A DNA stretch of 64,000 nt from Micromonospora inyonensis (GCF_900091415.1 NZ_FMHU01000002.1:2418001-2482000), one strand, 5' to 3'; positions 41,290 to 52,776 are shown, numbered from the stretch's first letter. Notes: generated by a model not told the origin, from the letters alone. Made by a program: numbers and translations.

Positions 41290-41832
41290 ATGGACAGCGA
41301 CCTCCAACGCCCGCGGATCCTCCGCCCGACCGGCAGGATCTTCACCGGGCGGGTGGTCCGCTTCATGGACGGCTACACCCGCGAGATGCGGGTGGGACAG
41401 CCGATCCTGGCGGCGGTGATGACCGCGGCCGCTCTGACCCAGGTGCTGACCCTGCTGGTGCGGACACTGCTCAGGACCGGCGCGGGCGGGCCCGCCCGGC
41501 GCAGCTTCAAGGAACTCAAGAAGGGGCCGGAGTTCCTGGTCACACCGACGCGCCTGCGCGACGCCGACGGTCAGCTCTTCGAGGTCGAACTGCACGGGCA
41601 CCTGGCGCAGAGCGCGGTGCACCCCGGGGACCACGTCCAGCTCACCCTCCGCGACCAGGGCGACCCGGACCTGCCACCGCGGATCGAGCGGATCGTCAAC
41701 ATCACCACCACCCAGTGGCTGACTCCGCGTCCGCCGACGGTCTGGTCCCACCTCGGGCCGCCGCTGCTGCTCCAGGCGTTCGCCGGGGCGCTGGTGCTGG
41801 TGCTGGTACTGGCCTGGGCGATCACGATCTGA
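41290..41832 (+). CDS. Hypothetical two-helix membrane protein
   Basis: A 180-residue protein with a first hydrophobic segment at about residues 38-60 (ILAAVMTAAALTQVLTLLVR) and a C-terminal one (LLLQAFAGALVLVLVLAWAI). Between them lies a soluble beta-rich region, EFLVTPTRLRDADGQLFEVE-LHGHLAQSAVHPGDHVQLTL, that looks like an OB- or SH3-like fold. I chose ATG 41290, with GGTGG five bases upstream. An ATG at 41287 and GTGs at 41281 and 41284 are also in frame. No family recognised. A perfect hairpin terminator follows. Confidence 0.7.
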   Translation: MDSDLQRPRILRPTGRIFTGRVVRFMDGYTREMRVGQPILAAVMTAAALTQVLTLLVRTLLRTGAGGPARRSFKELKKGPEFLVTPTRLRDADGQLFEVELHGHLAQSAVHPGDHVQLTLRDQGDPDLPPRIERIVNITTTQWLTPRPPTVWSHLGPPLLLQAFAGALVLVLVLAWAITI

Positions 41833-41843
41833 GCCGGACGGGT

Positions 41844-41871
41844 TTGCCTGCCCGCGCCCGCGGGCAGGCAA
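41844..41871 (+). terminator. Hairpin terminator after the two-helix membrane protein
   Basis: TTGCCTGCCCG (41844-41854) pairs perfectly with CGGGCAGGCAA (41861-41871), starting 11 bases after the stop codon. Confidence 0.65.
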
Positions 41872-41899
41872 CCGGAGCACGTTTCCCGGTTCACCCTGA

Positions 41900-41994
41900 C
41901 CGCCGTACTCGAAGCGGGCCGGGGCCGGCGACGTGGTGGCGCTGATGCGGCACCTCGGGCACGAACGCTTCGCCGTGGTCGGGCACGACCGGGG
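41900..41994 (+). pseudogene. Remnant of an alpha/beta hydrolase (haloacetate dehalogenase-like)
   Basis: A stop-flanked frame encodes SKRAGAGDVVALMRHLGHER followed by FAVVGHDRGQPTG. The GHDRG nucleophile elbow (Asp nucleophile) with the preceding SKRA and DVVALMRHLG helix is diagnostic of fluoroacetate/haloacetate dehalogenase-type hydrolases, normally about 290-300 residues. Only some 30 residues survive. Everything upstream and downstream is gone, and the fragment abuts the 3' end of the DUF3817 gene. It is a deletion scar rather than a gene. Confidence 0.65.
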
Positions 41995-42333
41995 TCAGCC
42001 CACCGGGGTCGGGGTACGGGTCGGCGCGACGGCCGGCGCGAGCCTGCCCCGGCGGTGGGCCCACCGCTCGAAGGCCAGCGTCGCGAACGGCGGAACCGCG
42101 CAGGCCAGGGCCACCAGCGTGATCCCCCAACCCCACCGCTGCTGGCGGGCGACCAGCAGCGCCAGCAGGCCGTACGCCATGAAGAGCGCGCCGTGGACTG
42201 GCCCGAAGATCTGCACGCCGATCTCGTTGCCGGGTGGCCCGTACTTGACCGCCATCCCGACCAGCAGGCCCAGCCAGGAGCACGCCTCGGCGATGGCCAC
42301 CACCACGAACCACCGGGTCACCTTGTCGCGCAC
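41995..42333 (-). CDS. DUF3817 integral membrane protein
   Basis: A 112-residue protein starting at GTG 42333 (MRDKVTRWFVVVAIAEACSW) with GGGGAG seven bases upstream. Three membrane segments are visible: WFVVVAIAEACSWLGLLVGM, FGPVHGALFMAYGLLALLVA and WGITLVALACAVPPFATLAF. The YGPPGNEIGVQIFGPVHG loop with a central His is characteristic of DUF3817. Function unknown. The C-terminus (APAVAPTRTPTPVG) runs directly into the hydrolase remnant on the other strand, so its 3' end may have been created by the same deletion. Confidence 0.82.
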   Translation of the reverse strand: MRDKVTRWFVVVAIAEACSWLGLLVGMAVKYGPPGNEIGVQIFGPVHGALFMAYGLLALLVARQQRWGWGITLVALACAVPPFATLAFERWAHRRGRLAPAVAPTRTPTPVG

Positions 42334-42517
42334 GTGCTCTCCCCTCTCGTGTCGGGCAATGTTAGGGGCCGCAGTGGGTACAACGAACCACGGGTGACCG
42401 GCGGCGCGAGCCGGATCACGTCGAACGACGGTGGACGGGAAAGGGACCTCCGACCTCTTCCCCGCGTCGCCGGCACGTGCGAGGTTGAAGACACCAGCGG
42501 TGACAGGGTGGTGACCC

Positions 42518-43996
42518 ATGGGTGAGGACGTCGGGGTACGGAACTTCACGCGGGAGGACCGGGCCCGGTACCGGGAGAAGGTCCGTCGCTGTCTCGACGT
42601 CTTCGCCGAGATGCTCCGGGAGTCCCGGTTCGAGTCAGAGCGCCCGACGACCGGGCTGGAGATCGAGCTGAACCTGGTGGACGACCGGTCGATGCCGGCG
42701 ATGCGCAACGCCGACGTGCTCGCCGCCATCGCCGACCCGAGCTTCCAGACCGAACTGGGCCAGTTCAACGTGGAGATCAACGTCCCGCCCCGACGGCTCG
42801 CCGGCAACGGCACCGCCGAGTTCGAGGAGACCGTCCGTGCCAGCCTGAACGCGGCGGAGGAGAAGGCCCGGACGGTCGGCGCGCACATGGTGATGATCGG
42901 GATCCTCCCGACGCTGCGGCCGGAGCACCTCACCGGCGAGGCCCTCTCGGCGAACCCCCGCTACCGGCTGCTCAACGAGCAGATCTTCGCCGCCCGGGGC
43001 GAGGACCTGCCGATCGCGATCAGCGGCGTGGAGCGGCTGGCGACCACCGCCGACACCATCACCCCGGAGGCCGCCTGCACCAGCACCCAGTTCCACCTCC
43101 AGGTCAGCCCGGCCCGGTTCGCCGACTACTGGAACGCCGCCCAGGCCGTCGCCGGGGTGCAGGTGGCCCTCGGGGCCAACGCGCCGCTGCTGTTCGGCCG
43201 GGAACTGTGGCGGGAGACCCGGATCCCGCTGTTCGAGCAGGCCACCGACACCCGGGCCGAGGAGATCAAGGCCCAGGGCGTACGCCCCCGCGTGTGGTTC
43301 GGGGAACGCTGGATCACCAGCGTCTTCGACCTGTTCGAGGAGAACGTGCGCTACTACCCCGCGCTGCTGCCGATCTGCGACCCGGAGGACCCGGCCGAGG
43401 CGCTCGCCGCCGGGGAGGTGCCCAAGCTGGCCGAGCTGCGGCTGCACAACGGCACCATCTACCGCTGGAACCGACCGGTCTACGACGTGTTCCGGGGCCG
43501 GCCCCACCTGCGGGTGGAGAACCGCGTCCTACCTGCCGGGCCGACCGTGCTGGACACCGTCGCCAACGGCGCGTTCTACTTCGGACTGGTCCGGGCGCTC
43601 GCCGAGTCGGACCGGCCGCTGTGGTCGCAGATGTCGTTCAGCGCGGCCGAGGAGAACTTCCAGAGCTGTGCCCGGCACGGCATCGACGCGCAGGTGTTCT
43701 GGCCGGGGCTGGGCTACCTTCCGGTCACCGAGCTGGTGCTGCGCCGGTTACTGCCCCTGGCCCACCACGGTCTGGACCTGTGGGGGCTGGAGCCGACGGA
43801 GCGGGACCGGCTGCTCGGCGTCATCGAGGGCCGCTGCCTGACCGGACGCAACGGCGCCACCTGGCAGGTGGCCACCCTGCACCGGTTCGAGGCCGAGGAC
43901 CACGTGGACCGGCCGGAGGCGCTGCGCCGGATGCTCGGCCACTACGTCGACCTGATGCACAGCAACCGGCCCGTCCACGAGTGGCCACTGCCCTGA
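42518..43996 (+). CDS. Glutamate-cysteine ligase family protein (GCS2-like)
   Basis: A 492-residue protein related to bacterial carboxylate-amine/glutamate-cysteine ligases. SERPTTGLEIELNLVDDRSM contains the substrate-binding ExE motif. FNVEINVPPRRLAGNG, ACTSTQFHLQVSPARFADYW, ALGANAPLLFGRELWRETRI and RVENRVLPAGPTVLDTVANG follow the family order. The expected reaction is ATP-dependent joining of a gamma-carboxyl to an amine. Because Micromonospora relatives make mycothiol, gamma-glutamylcysteine may serve ergothioneine or another thiol. That is inference. Codon 411 is a rare TTA (43748-43750), which could make translation depend on the bldA tRNA. ATG 42518 is divergent from DUF3817. Confidence 0.8.
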   Translation: MGEDVGVRNFTREDRARYREKVRRCLDVFAEMLRESRFESERPTTGLEIELNLVDDRSMPAMRNADVLAAIADPSFQTELGQFNVEINVPPRRLAGNGTAEFEETVRASLNAAEEKARTVGAHMVMIGILPTLRPEHLTGEALSANPRYRLLNEQIFAARGEDLPIAISGVERLATTADTITPEAACTSTQFHLQVSPARFADYWNAAQAVAGVQVALGANAPLLFGRELWRETRIPLFEQATDTRAEEIKAQGVRPRVWFGERWITSVFDLFEENVRYYPALLPICDPEDPAEALAAGEVPKLAELRLHNGTIYRWNRPVYDVFRGRPHLRVENRVLPAGPTVLDTVANGAFYFGLVRALAESDRPLWSQMSFSAAEENFQSCARHGIDAQVFWPGLGYLPVTELVLRRLLPLAHHGLDLWGLEPTERDRLLGVIEGRCLTGRNGATWQVATLHRFEAEDHVDRPEALRRMLGHYVDLMHSNRPVHEWPLP

Positions 43997-44074
43997 GCAC
44001 GCCCGGAGCGGGGGTAGGCGACGAGAGACGGACGACCCGCAGGCCGCAGGGTGGACGACCGGGGCCAGCCGGCG

Positions 44075-44683
44075 TCACCAGGGGGACGGGTCGTCGCGGA
44101 GCCGGCTGTAGAGATATCCGTCGCGCCACTGGCCGGCCCGGAACTCGCAGGCCCGGACGACGCCCTCGAACTGGAAACCCGCCCTGGTCAGAGCCGCCTG
44201 CTCGGCGACGTTCTCCGGCTGGGTGCCGGCCTGGACACGCTGGACCGGAGTGTGGCTGAACAGGTAGTCGCAGAGCATCGCCTGCGCCCGCCAGCCGACG
44301 CCACGCCCCCGCCACTCGGGCAGCAGGGCGATGCCGATCTCCCAGTGCCGGGCGGACCCTCCGTAGGAGCCGGCCAGGAAACTGACGAAACCGGCCGCCA
44401 CCCGTCCCCCGTCGCCGGTCCCGCCGGCGTCCGCCGGCTGGTCGTCCGACGCGTCGTCGGGTTCCCTGCCCGGCCGTCCACGGTCGACCTCGACCGTCAG
44501 CCGGCCGTCGTCCGCGCCGAGGTAGCCGTCGGCGGCGAACCGCCGGGCCGGCTCTCCGGCGTCCCGGAACCCGGCCCAGTCCGGGCCGATGAGCCCCGGC
44601 TCGGTGAGGAACCGGCGGAACATGGCCAGATCGGCCTCGACGACCGGGCGGAGCCGGACGCCGAGCCAACCGGAGCCGCTCAC
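44075..44683 (-). CDS. GNAT-family acetyltransferase (RimJ/RimL-like)
   Basis: A 202-residue protein starting at GTG 44683 (MSGSGWLGVRLRPVVEADLA). The acetyl-CoA binding signature is ALLPEWRGRGVGWRAQAMLC (R/Q-x-x-G-x-G). HWEIGIALLPEW and VQAGTQPENVAEQAALTRAG FQFEGVVR match the RimJ/RimL-type subgroup that acetylates protein N-termini or small molecules. An acidic, disordered insert of about 25 residues (EPDDASDDQPADAGGTGDGG) interrupts the domain between its second and third strands. The start has no strong ribosome site. It lies downstream of treZ on the same strand, 118 bases away. Confidence 0.82.
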   Translation of the reverse strand: MSGSGWLGVRLRPVVEADLAMFRRFLTEPGLIGPDWAGFRDAGEPARRFAADGYLGADDGRLTVEVDRGRPGREPDDASDDQPADAGGTGDGGRVAAGFVSFLAGSYGGSARHWEIGIALLPEWRGRGVGWRAQAMLCDYLFSHTPVQRVQAGTQPENVAEQAALTRAGFQFEGVVRACEFRAGQWRDGYLYSRLRDDPSPW

Positions 44684-44801
44684 CGGGCGTGACCGTCGGC
44701 CGCCTGGAGCACCTGACCGGTGCTCCGGCGCGCCTGACGGGAGGCGGGGAAGACCATGCCGCCCATCCTCGCATCCGGCAGGACCGGGCCGGGACCGGTG
44801 G

Positions 44802-46535
44802 TCACAGCGCGACGATCGCCGCCGTCTCGGGGGGCAGTTCCACGCCGTCCCGCATCACGGTGACGCCGGTGCCGGTGGCGAGCAGCACCTGCCGGACCAC
44901 GCCGGGCAGGTTGACCCGCTGCGCCTTGTCGGCCAGGTTCGCCACCACCAGGCACTCCCCCCGCCGTACCACCAGGAACCGGTCGCCGTGGCGGACGTCG
45001 ACCCGGTCCAGGCGGGGGTCGGAGAGGTCGGGCCGGGCCTTGCGCAGCGCGATCAGCCGGCGGTGGAACTCCAGCATCTCCCGGTGCTCGGGCTTGTCCA
45101 GTTCCGCCCAGTCCAGCCGGGACCGGGCGAAGGTCTCCGGATCCTGCGGGTCGGGGACCTCCCCCTCCGGCCAACCGTGGGCGGCGAACTCCCGCCGGCG
45201 GCCGGTGGCGACCGCGGCGGCCAGCTCCGGCTCCGGGTGACTGGTGAAGAACTGCCACGGGGTCCGGGCGCCCCACTCCTCTCCCATGAACAGCATCGGG
45301 GTGAACGGCGCGGTGAGCAGCAGCGTCGCGCCGACCCGCAGCAGCGCCGGGGAGAGCGTGGTGGAGATCCGGTCACCGGTGGCGCGGTTGCCGATCTGGT
45401 CGTGGTTCTGCAGGTACGCGACGAACCGGTGCCCCGGCACCCGCTGCCGGTCGACCGGCCGCCCGTGGGTGCGGTCGCGGAAGCTGGACCAGGTGCCGGC
45501 GTGGAAGAACGCCCCGGTGAGCACCGCCTCCAGGCAGTCCAGCGAGCCGAAGTCGGCGTAGTAGCCCTGCCGTTCCCCGGTGAGCAGGGTGTGCAGGGCG
45601 TGGTGGGCGTCGTCGTTCCACTGCGCGTGCAGCCCCGTGCCACCCGCCTCCCGCGGGGTGATCAGCCGGGGGTCGTTCAGGTCGGACTCGGCGATCAGCG
45701 ACAGCGGTCGCCCCAGGTGGGTGGCGAGCGACTCCACCTCGACGGCCAGGTCCTCCAGCAGCGGCACCGCCCGGTCGTCGGCGAACGCGTGCACCGCGTC
45801 CAGTCGCAACCCGTCGACGTGGTAGTCGCGCAGCCACATCCGCACGCTGTCGACGATGTAGCGGCGCACCTCGTCGGAGTGCGGCCCGTCCAGGTTGACC
45901 GAACGCCCCCAGGTGTTGCTGCCCTCGGACAGGTACGGCCCGAACAGCGGCGCGTACGCCCCGGAGGGGCCGAAATGGTTGTAGACGACGTCGAGGATCA
46001 CCCCCAGTCCCCGGCGGTGCGCCGCGTCGACCAGCCGCTTCAGCCCGTCCGGGCCGCCGTAGGCGTGGTGCGGTGCGTACCAGCACACGCCGTCGTAGCC
46101 CCAGTTGTACTCGCCGTTGAAGGCGTTGACCGGGAGCAGTTCGATCAGGTCCACGCCGAGGTCGACCAGGTGGTCCAGGCGGTCGATCACCGCGTCGAAC
46201 GTGCCCTCCGGGGTGAACGTGCCGACGTGCAGCTCGTAGAGGACGCTGCCGGGCAGCTGCCGGCCGGTCCACGCCTGGTCCCGCCACTCGAAGGCGGCGT
46301 GGTCGTAGACCCGGCTCGGGCCGTGCACCCCCGCCGGCTGCCAGGGCGACCGCGGGTCGGGCAGGGCACGGTCGTCGTCGTCGAGCAGGAACGCGTAGTC
46401 GGTGCCCGGACCGGCGTCGGGCACCTCGGCCCGCCACCAGCCGCCCGGCGCGGCGGCCATCTCCCGGTCGCCACCACCGTCGATCCGCAGCCGGACCCGC
46501 TCGGCCTGCGGCGCCCACACGGTGAAATCGGTCAT
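44802..46535 (-). CDS. treZ: Maltooligosyltrehalose trehalohydrolase
   Basis: A 577-residue GH13 enzyme that releases trehalose from maltooligosyltrehalose. An N-terminal CBM48-like domain (TDFTVWAPQAERVRLRIDGG) precedes the barrel. Catalytic residues lie in DGLRLDAVHAF (nucleophile Asp), LSLIAESDLND (acid/base Glu) and YLQNHDQIGNR (transition-state Asp). LELLPVNAF-type region I is LIELLPVNAFNGEYNWGYDG. The ATG at 46535 overlaps the treY TGA (TGATG), with GGGGAGG upstream. It is the third gene of treX-treY-treZ, converting glycogen to trehalose, a stress protectant. Confidence 0.93.
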   Translation of the reverse strand: MTDFTVWAPQAERVRLRIDGGGDREMAAAPGGWWRAEVPDAGPGTDYAFLLDDDDRALPDPRSPWQPAGVHGPSRVYDHAAFEWRDQAWTGRQLPGSVLYELHVGTFTPEGTFDAVIDRLDHLVDLGVDLIELLPVNAFNGEYNWGYDGVCWYAPHHAYGGPDGLKRLVDAAHRRGLGVILDVVYNHFGPSGAYAPLFGPYLSEGSNTWGRSVNLDGPHSDEVRRYIVDSVRMWLRDYHVDGLRLDAVHAFADDRAVPLLEDLAVEVESLATHLGRPLSLIAESDLNDPRLITPREAGGTGLHAQWNDDAHHALHTLLTGERQGYYADFGSLDCLEAVLTGAFFHAGTWSSFRDRTHGRPVDRQRVPGHRFVAYLQNHDQIGNRATGDRISTTLSPALLRVGATLLLTAPFTPMLFMGEEWGARTPWQFFTSHPEPELAAAVATGRRREFAAHGWPEGEVPDPQDPETFARSRLDWAELDKPEHREMLEFHRRLIALRKARPDLSDPRLDRVDVRHGDRFLVVRRGECLVVANLADKAQRVNLPGVVRQVLLATGTGVTVMRDGVELPPETAAIVAL

Positions 46536-48876
46536 CACGCCTCCCCGGGCCCGGTGGGAGCCAGCAACGCGACGGGATAGGTGCCGAGCAGGTCGCCCAG
46601 GAACACCCGTGGACCAGCGTAGACCCGCCCGGTGAACAGGTCGGTCATCTCGTGAACGGAAAGCGACACACTCGTGTCCCCCCAACCGCCCCGCCGGCCC
46701 AGCCCGACCGGGAGCCGGGTGGCCAGCGCGAGCGTGCCGCCGGTGTCGAAGCAGACAGCGTGCGCGGCGGCCGGGCCGTGTGCCGGCACCGGCCGGTGGT
46801 CACCGAAGCACTCCGGCCGGTCCCGGCGCAGCCGCAGGGTCCGGGAGACCACCAGCAGCTTCGCCGCGCCGCCCGCGTCGACCGGGGGCCGCCAGCCGGC
46901 GTCGAGACGGGCCAGCAGGTCCCGGCGGACGGCGAAGTCGACCGGACGACGGTTGTCCGGGTCGACCAGGGAGTTGTCCCACAGCTCGGTGCCCTGGTAG
47001 GTGTCGGGGACACCGGGCATGGCGAGCTGGACGAGCTTCTGCCCCAGCGCGTTCGACCAGCCGGGCCGGGTGATCTCCTCGGCGAACCCGGTGATCGAGG
47101 CATGCAGTCCCGGGTCGTCGTACATCCGGTCGACCAGGGCGTGCAGGGTCCGCTCGAAGACCGGGTCCGGGTCGGCCCAGCTGGTCGAGGCGGCGGCCTC
47201 CCGGGCGGCCTTCTCCACGTACGCGTGCAGCCGCTCGCGTTCGATCGGCCAGGCGCCGACCACGGTCTGCCAGAGCAGGTGGGCGAAGGCCGGGTCGGGC
47301 AGTGGTGCCTCGGTCATCCACCGGCCGACCTGCTCGGCCCAGCGGTGCGGCAGCTCGGCCAGGACGGCGAGCCGGGCCCGCACGTCCTCGCCGCGCTTGG
47401 TGTCGTGGGTGGAGAGCGTGGTCATCGCGGCGGGCCAGCGGCGCTGCCGGTCGACGGCGAAGCGGTGGAACTCCTCCGGCGGGGTGCCGAAGTGGACCGG
47501 GCTGCCGCCCACCTCGTTGAGCGCGACGAACCGGCTCCACCGGTAGTAGGCGGTGTCCTCCACCCCCTTGGCCATCACCGCGCCGGTGAGCTGCGGGAAG
47601 CGTTGGCCGAGTTCGTCGTCCGGATCGCGCAGCCGGGCGGTGAGCGCGTCCAGGGCGGCGGTCAGGTCGGGTCGGCGACGGCCGGCCTCGGCGCGGGCGG
47701 CGGCGAGGTGCCGGGCACCCTCGGGCGGGTAGCCCCGGTAGACCGGGAAGCAGGCCGCCAGCTCGGCCAGGGCGGCGCGGGCCTCCGTCGGGTCGACCTC
47801 GGGGGCGAGCGCGGCCAGCCGGGTCAGCTCGGCGGCGAGCAGCCGGGTGGCGGCGGCCAGTTTGGTGGCGTGGATCAGCTCGGGCCAGGAGGTCGTGGTG
47901 CCGGTCAGCCGGGTGTCCAGGACGGTGAAATCGCCTTCCGCCCGCCCGTCGACGAAGAGACCGCAGACCGGGGCGAGCGCCTCGTAGCCGGTGGTGCCGT
48001 CGACCGGCCACTCCGGCAGTTCCTCGCCGTACTCGAGGATCTTCTCCACCACGAGCCAGGCTGCGGGGGCGGCGGCCCGGAGCCGGGCCAGGTAGGCGGC
48101 CGGGTCGCGCAGCCCGTCGGGGTGGTCGACCCGGATGCCGTCGACCTCCCCGGCCGCGACCCAGCGGAGGACCTCGGCGTGCGTGGCGTCGAAGACCTCC
48201 GGGTCCTCCACCCGCAGCCCGGCCAGGTCGGAGACGGCGAAGAAGCGCCGGTACGTCAGTTCCGCGTCGCCGCGCCGCCAGGAAACCAGCTCGTAGTGCT
48301 GCCGGTCGTGGACCTCCTGCGGGCTCCCGTCGCCGGTGCCGTCGGCGACCGGGAAGCGGTGCTCGTGGTAGCGCAGCTCCCCGTCGACGAGCTTGAGGTC
48401 ACCGAGGGCGTCCGGGGTGTCGGCGAGCACCGGCAGCAGTAGTCGGCCGGCGTCCCAGTCGATGTCGAACCAACGTGCGTACGCCGAGTCGCGTCCGCGC
48501 CGCAGCACGTCCCACCAGGCCGGGTTCGCCTCCGGCCGGGCCACCCCGGCGTGGTTGGGGACGATGTCCACGACCAGACCGAGCCCGGCGTCACGCAGCG
48601 CGGCCACCAGCCGCCGCCGGGCGGCCTCGCCGCCGAGTTCGGGGTTGACCGCGCGGTGGTCGACCACGTCGTAGCCGTGCGCGGAACCCGGCGTGGCGGT
48701 CAGCAGCGGCGCGCTGTAGAGGTGGGTGACGCCCAGGTCGGCGAGGTAGCCGGCGAGGCCGGCGGTGGCGTCCAGGTCGAAACCGGGGCGGACCTGCACG
48801 CGGTAGGTGGCGCCGACGCGGCGGCCGGGCGGCGCGCCCTCCGGCGACGTCGCGGGACGTTCGGGGGTCACCGACA

Positions 48877-48877
<1 letters not shown>
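46535..48877 (-). CDS. treY: Maltooligosyltrehalose synthase
   Basis: A 780-residue GH13 enzyme that isomerises the reducing-end alpha-1,4 bond of maltooligosaccharides to alpha,alpha-1,1. The TreY opening GATYRVQVRPGFDLDATAGL and DLGVTHLYSAPLLTATPGSA-HGYDV are diagnostic. Catalytic segments are VDGIRVDHPDGL (nucleophile Asp), WLVVEKILEYGEELP (acid/base Glu) and TLSTHDTKRGEDVRARLAVL. The C-terminal PDTYQGTELWDNSLVDPDNR matches the family. It overlaps treX upstream and treZ downstream through TGATG junctions, so the three proteins are translationally coupled. Confidence 0.94.
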
Positions 48878-50994
<2,117 letters not shown>

Positions 50995-51316
50995 GTCGCT
51001 CCTTCGGGCATGGTTCGTCGGCGGCGTCGCAGGCGGAACCTGTCGGCGCGCACGCGGGTATTGCCCCGCCGCATCCCTCGCCAATCCACCCGGTCAGCCG
51101 AGTGTCCCGAATACACCCGGACTGCGCGGCTTAAACCGTCAGGTGTCCCTCGTCACCTTCCGCCCGCTCGGGATGCGAGTTCCCGGCCCATGCCTTTTCC
51201 TTGGTGCGGGCGCGCGCGACCCGCGCGCCCGCACCCGGCCGTTCGGCCCCACCACCATCCACCTTCCGCCGCCACCGACATCGGCGTGTGCCCTGCTGCC
51301 TGGACGGAGAACCACT
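50995..51316. other. Divergent control region between treX and the GT4 gene
   Basis: A 322-base non-coding gap holding both leaders. On the minus strand GTTT (51133-51136), 14 bases and GGGTGT (51113-51118) weakly resemble a stress promoter for treX. A strong hairpin lies on the GT4 side. I see no small gene. Confidence 0.5.
51204..51234 (+). promoter_or_regulatory. Strong leader hairpin upstream of the GT4 gene
   Basis: GTGCGGGCGCGCG (51204-51216) pairs perfectly with CGCGCGCCCGCAC (51222-51234) with a five-base loop. It lies 83 bases before the GTG start, inside the divergent promoter region, so it is more likely a transcript leader structure (attenuator or stability element) than the terminator of a gene. 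Confidence 0.45.
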
Positions 51317-52714
51317 GTGACGACCCCGCGGGTCGGCGACCTCGCGAGCCCCTCGGACCGGCCCTGCCGGCCCACCCTCACCTCCCGCCCTGCGATCCCC
51401 CAGCCCGCCGGCTCGACATCCCGTCCGCGCCGGATCCTGATGCTCTCCTGGGAGTACCCCCCGGTGCTCGTCGGCGGCCTCGGCCGCCACGTACACGCCC
51501 TGTCGGTGGCCCTGGTCGCCGCCGGGCACGAGGTCACCGTGGTCACCCGCCACGCCGAGGGCGCGCCGCTGGAGGAGTACGCCGACGGGGTACGGATCGT
51601 CCGGGCGGCCGAGGACCCGGTGACCTTCCCGCTGGCCACCGGTTCGCTACTGGCCTGGACGATGGCGTTCAACCACACCCTCACCCGGGCCGCGCTGCGC
51701 GCCGCCGAGTCCGGCGGCTACGACGTCGTCCACGCCCACGACTGGCTGGTCGCGCACACCGCGATGACCCTGCGCGAGCACCTGGACGTGCCGCTGGTGA
51801 GCACGATCCACGCCACCGAGGCGGGACGGCACCAGGGCTGGCTGCCGGAGGAGATGAACCGCACCATCCACGCGGTCGAGCACTGGCTCAGCAACGAGTC
51901 CGGCCGGGTGATCGTCTGCTCCCGGTACATGCGCGACGAGGTGACCGGGCTGTTCGGCGTACCGGCCGGGCGGGTCGACGTGGTGCCCAACGGGGTCGAG
52001 CCGCACCGCTGGAAGGCCCCGGTGGCGGCGGTGGCCGCCGCCCGCCGGCGGTTCGCCGGGGACGGCCCGCTGGTCACCTTCGCCGGCCGGCTGGTCTACG
52101 AGAAGGGCGTACAGCACCTCCTCGCCGGGCTGCCCCGGCTGCGGGACCGGCACCCGGGCCTGCGGGCGGTGATCGTCGGCGACGGCCCCTACCGGGGTGA
52201 ACTGGAGGCCGAGGTGCACCGGCTCGGCCTGGGCGGCACGGTCAGCCTGCCGGGCTTCCTCGGCGGTACCGACCTGCCCGCGGTGATGGCCGCCTCGGAT
52301 TGCTTCGCGGTACCCAGCATCTACGAGCCGTTCGGCATGGTGGCACTGGAGGGGGCGGCGGCCGGCGCGCCGCTGGCGGTCGCCGCGACCGGTGGCCTCG
52401 CCGAGATCGTCGAGCCGGGGGTCACCGGCATGACCTTCCGCCCGCAGGACCCGGAGGGGCTCAGCGAGGCGGTGCACGCGCTGCTGTCGGACACCGAGCA
52501 CGCCCGGGTGCTGGCCCGCCGCGCCCGGGCCATGGTGCACGAGCGGTACGGCTGGGCGGCCATCGCCCAGCGGACCGCCGCCACCTACGCCACCGCCATC
52601 GCCGGGTCGTCGTCCTTCACCACCGAGCAGGCCGGCCTGCGGATGGCGATCGGCCGCCCGGCCGCGCCACCGGTGCACGAGGGCAACCTGCTCGTCGCCG
52701 CCGGCCTGCGCTGA
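51317..52714 (+). CDS. GT4-family glycosyltransferase (glycogen synthase-like)
   Basis: A 465-residue GT-B enzyme starting at GTG 51317 with GGAG seven bases upstream. The N-terminal ILMLSWEYPPVLVGGLGRHV-HALSVALVAAGHEV carries the Gly-rich donor loop. VVHAHDWLVAHTAM, HATEAGRHQGWLPEEMNRTI and CSRYMRDEVTGLFGVPAGRV follow. The C-terminal domain has VTFAGRLVYEKGVQHLLAGL and the EX7E motif YEPFGMVALEGAAAGAPLAV. This pattern is shared by actinobacterial GT4 enzymes such as maltose-1-phosphate/glycogen synthases. Divergence from treXYZ supports a role in alpha-glucan metabolism, but the acceptor is unproven. A palindromic repeat begins two bases after its stop. Confidence 0.85.
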   Translation: MTTPRVGDLASPSDRPCRPTLTSRPAIPQPAGSTSRPRRILMLSWEYPPVLVGGLGRHVHALSVALVAAGHEVTVVTRHAEGAPLEEYADGVRIVRAAEDPVTFPLATGSLLAWTMAFNHTLTRAALRAAESGGYDVVHAHDWLVAHTAMTLREHLDVPLVSTIHATEAGRHQGWLPEEMNRTIHAVEHWLSNESGRVIVCSRYMRDEVTGLFGVPAGRVDVVPNGVEPHRWKAPVAAVAAARRRFAGDGPLVTFAGRLVYEKGVQHLLAGLPRLRDRHPGLRAVIVGDGPYRGELEAEVHRLGLGGTVSLPGFLGGTDLPAVMAASDCFAVPSIYEPFGMVALEGAAAGAPLAVAATGGLAEIVEPGVTGMTFRPQDPEGLSEAVHALLSDTEHARVLARRARAMVHERYGWAAIAQRTAATYATAIAGSSSFTTEQAGLRMAIGRPAAPPVHEGNLLVAAGLR

Positions 52715-52716
52715 GG

Positions 52717-52776
52717 TGGAAGCAGGGGTCCCCTGCTACCGCTTTTTGGCGAGCAGGGGACCCCTGCAACCACCCA
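52717..52776. repeat. 60-bp palindromic element, copy B
   Basis: The reverse complement of this 60-base inverted repeat aligns along its whole length with 27824-27883, including the central CAAAAAGCGGTA. The arms form a near-perfect hairpin. It begins two bases after the GT4 stop, so it could act as that gene's terminator. Confidence 0.75.

Noticed and set aside
51113..51136. GTTT-N14-GGGTGT as a stress promoter for treX
   Set aside because: The -10 differs from GGGTA and the spacer is short. Mentioned as a weak match only.
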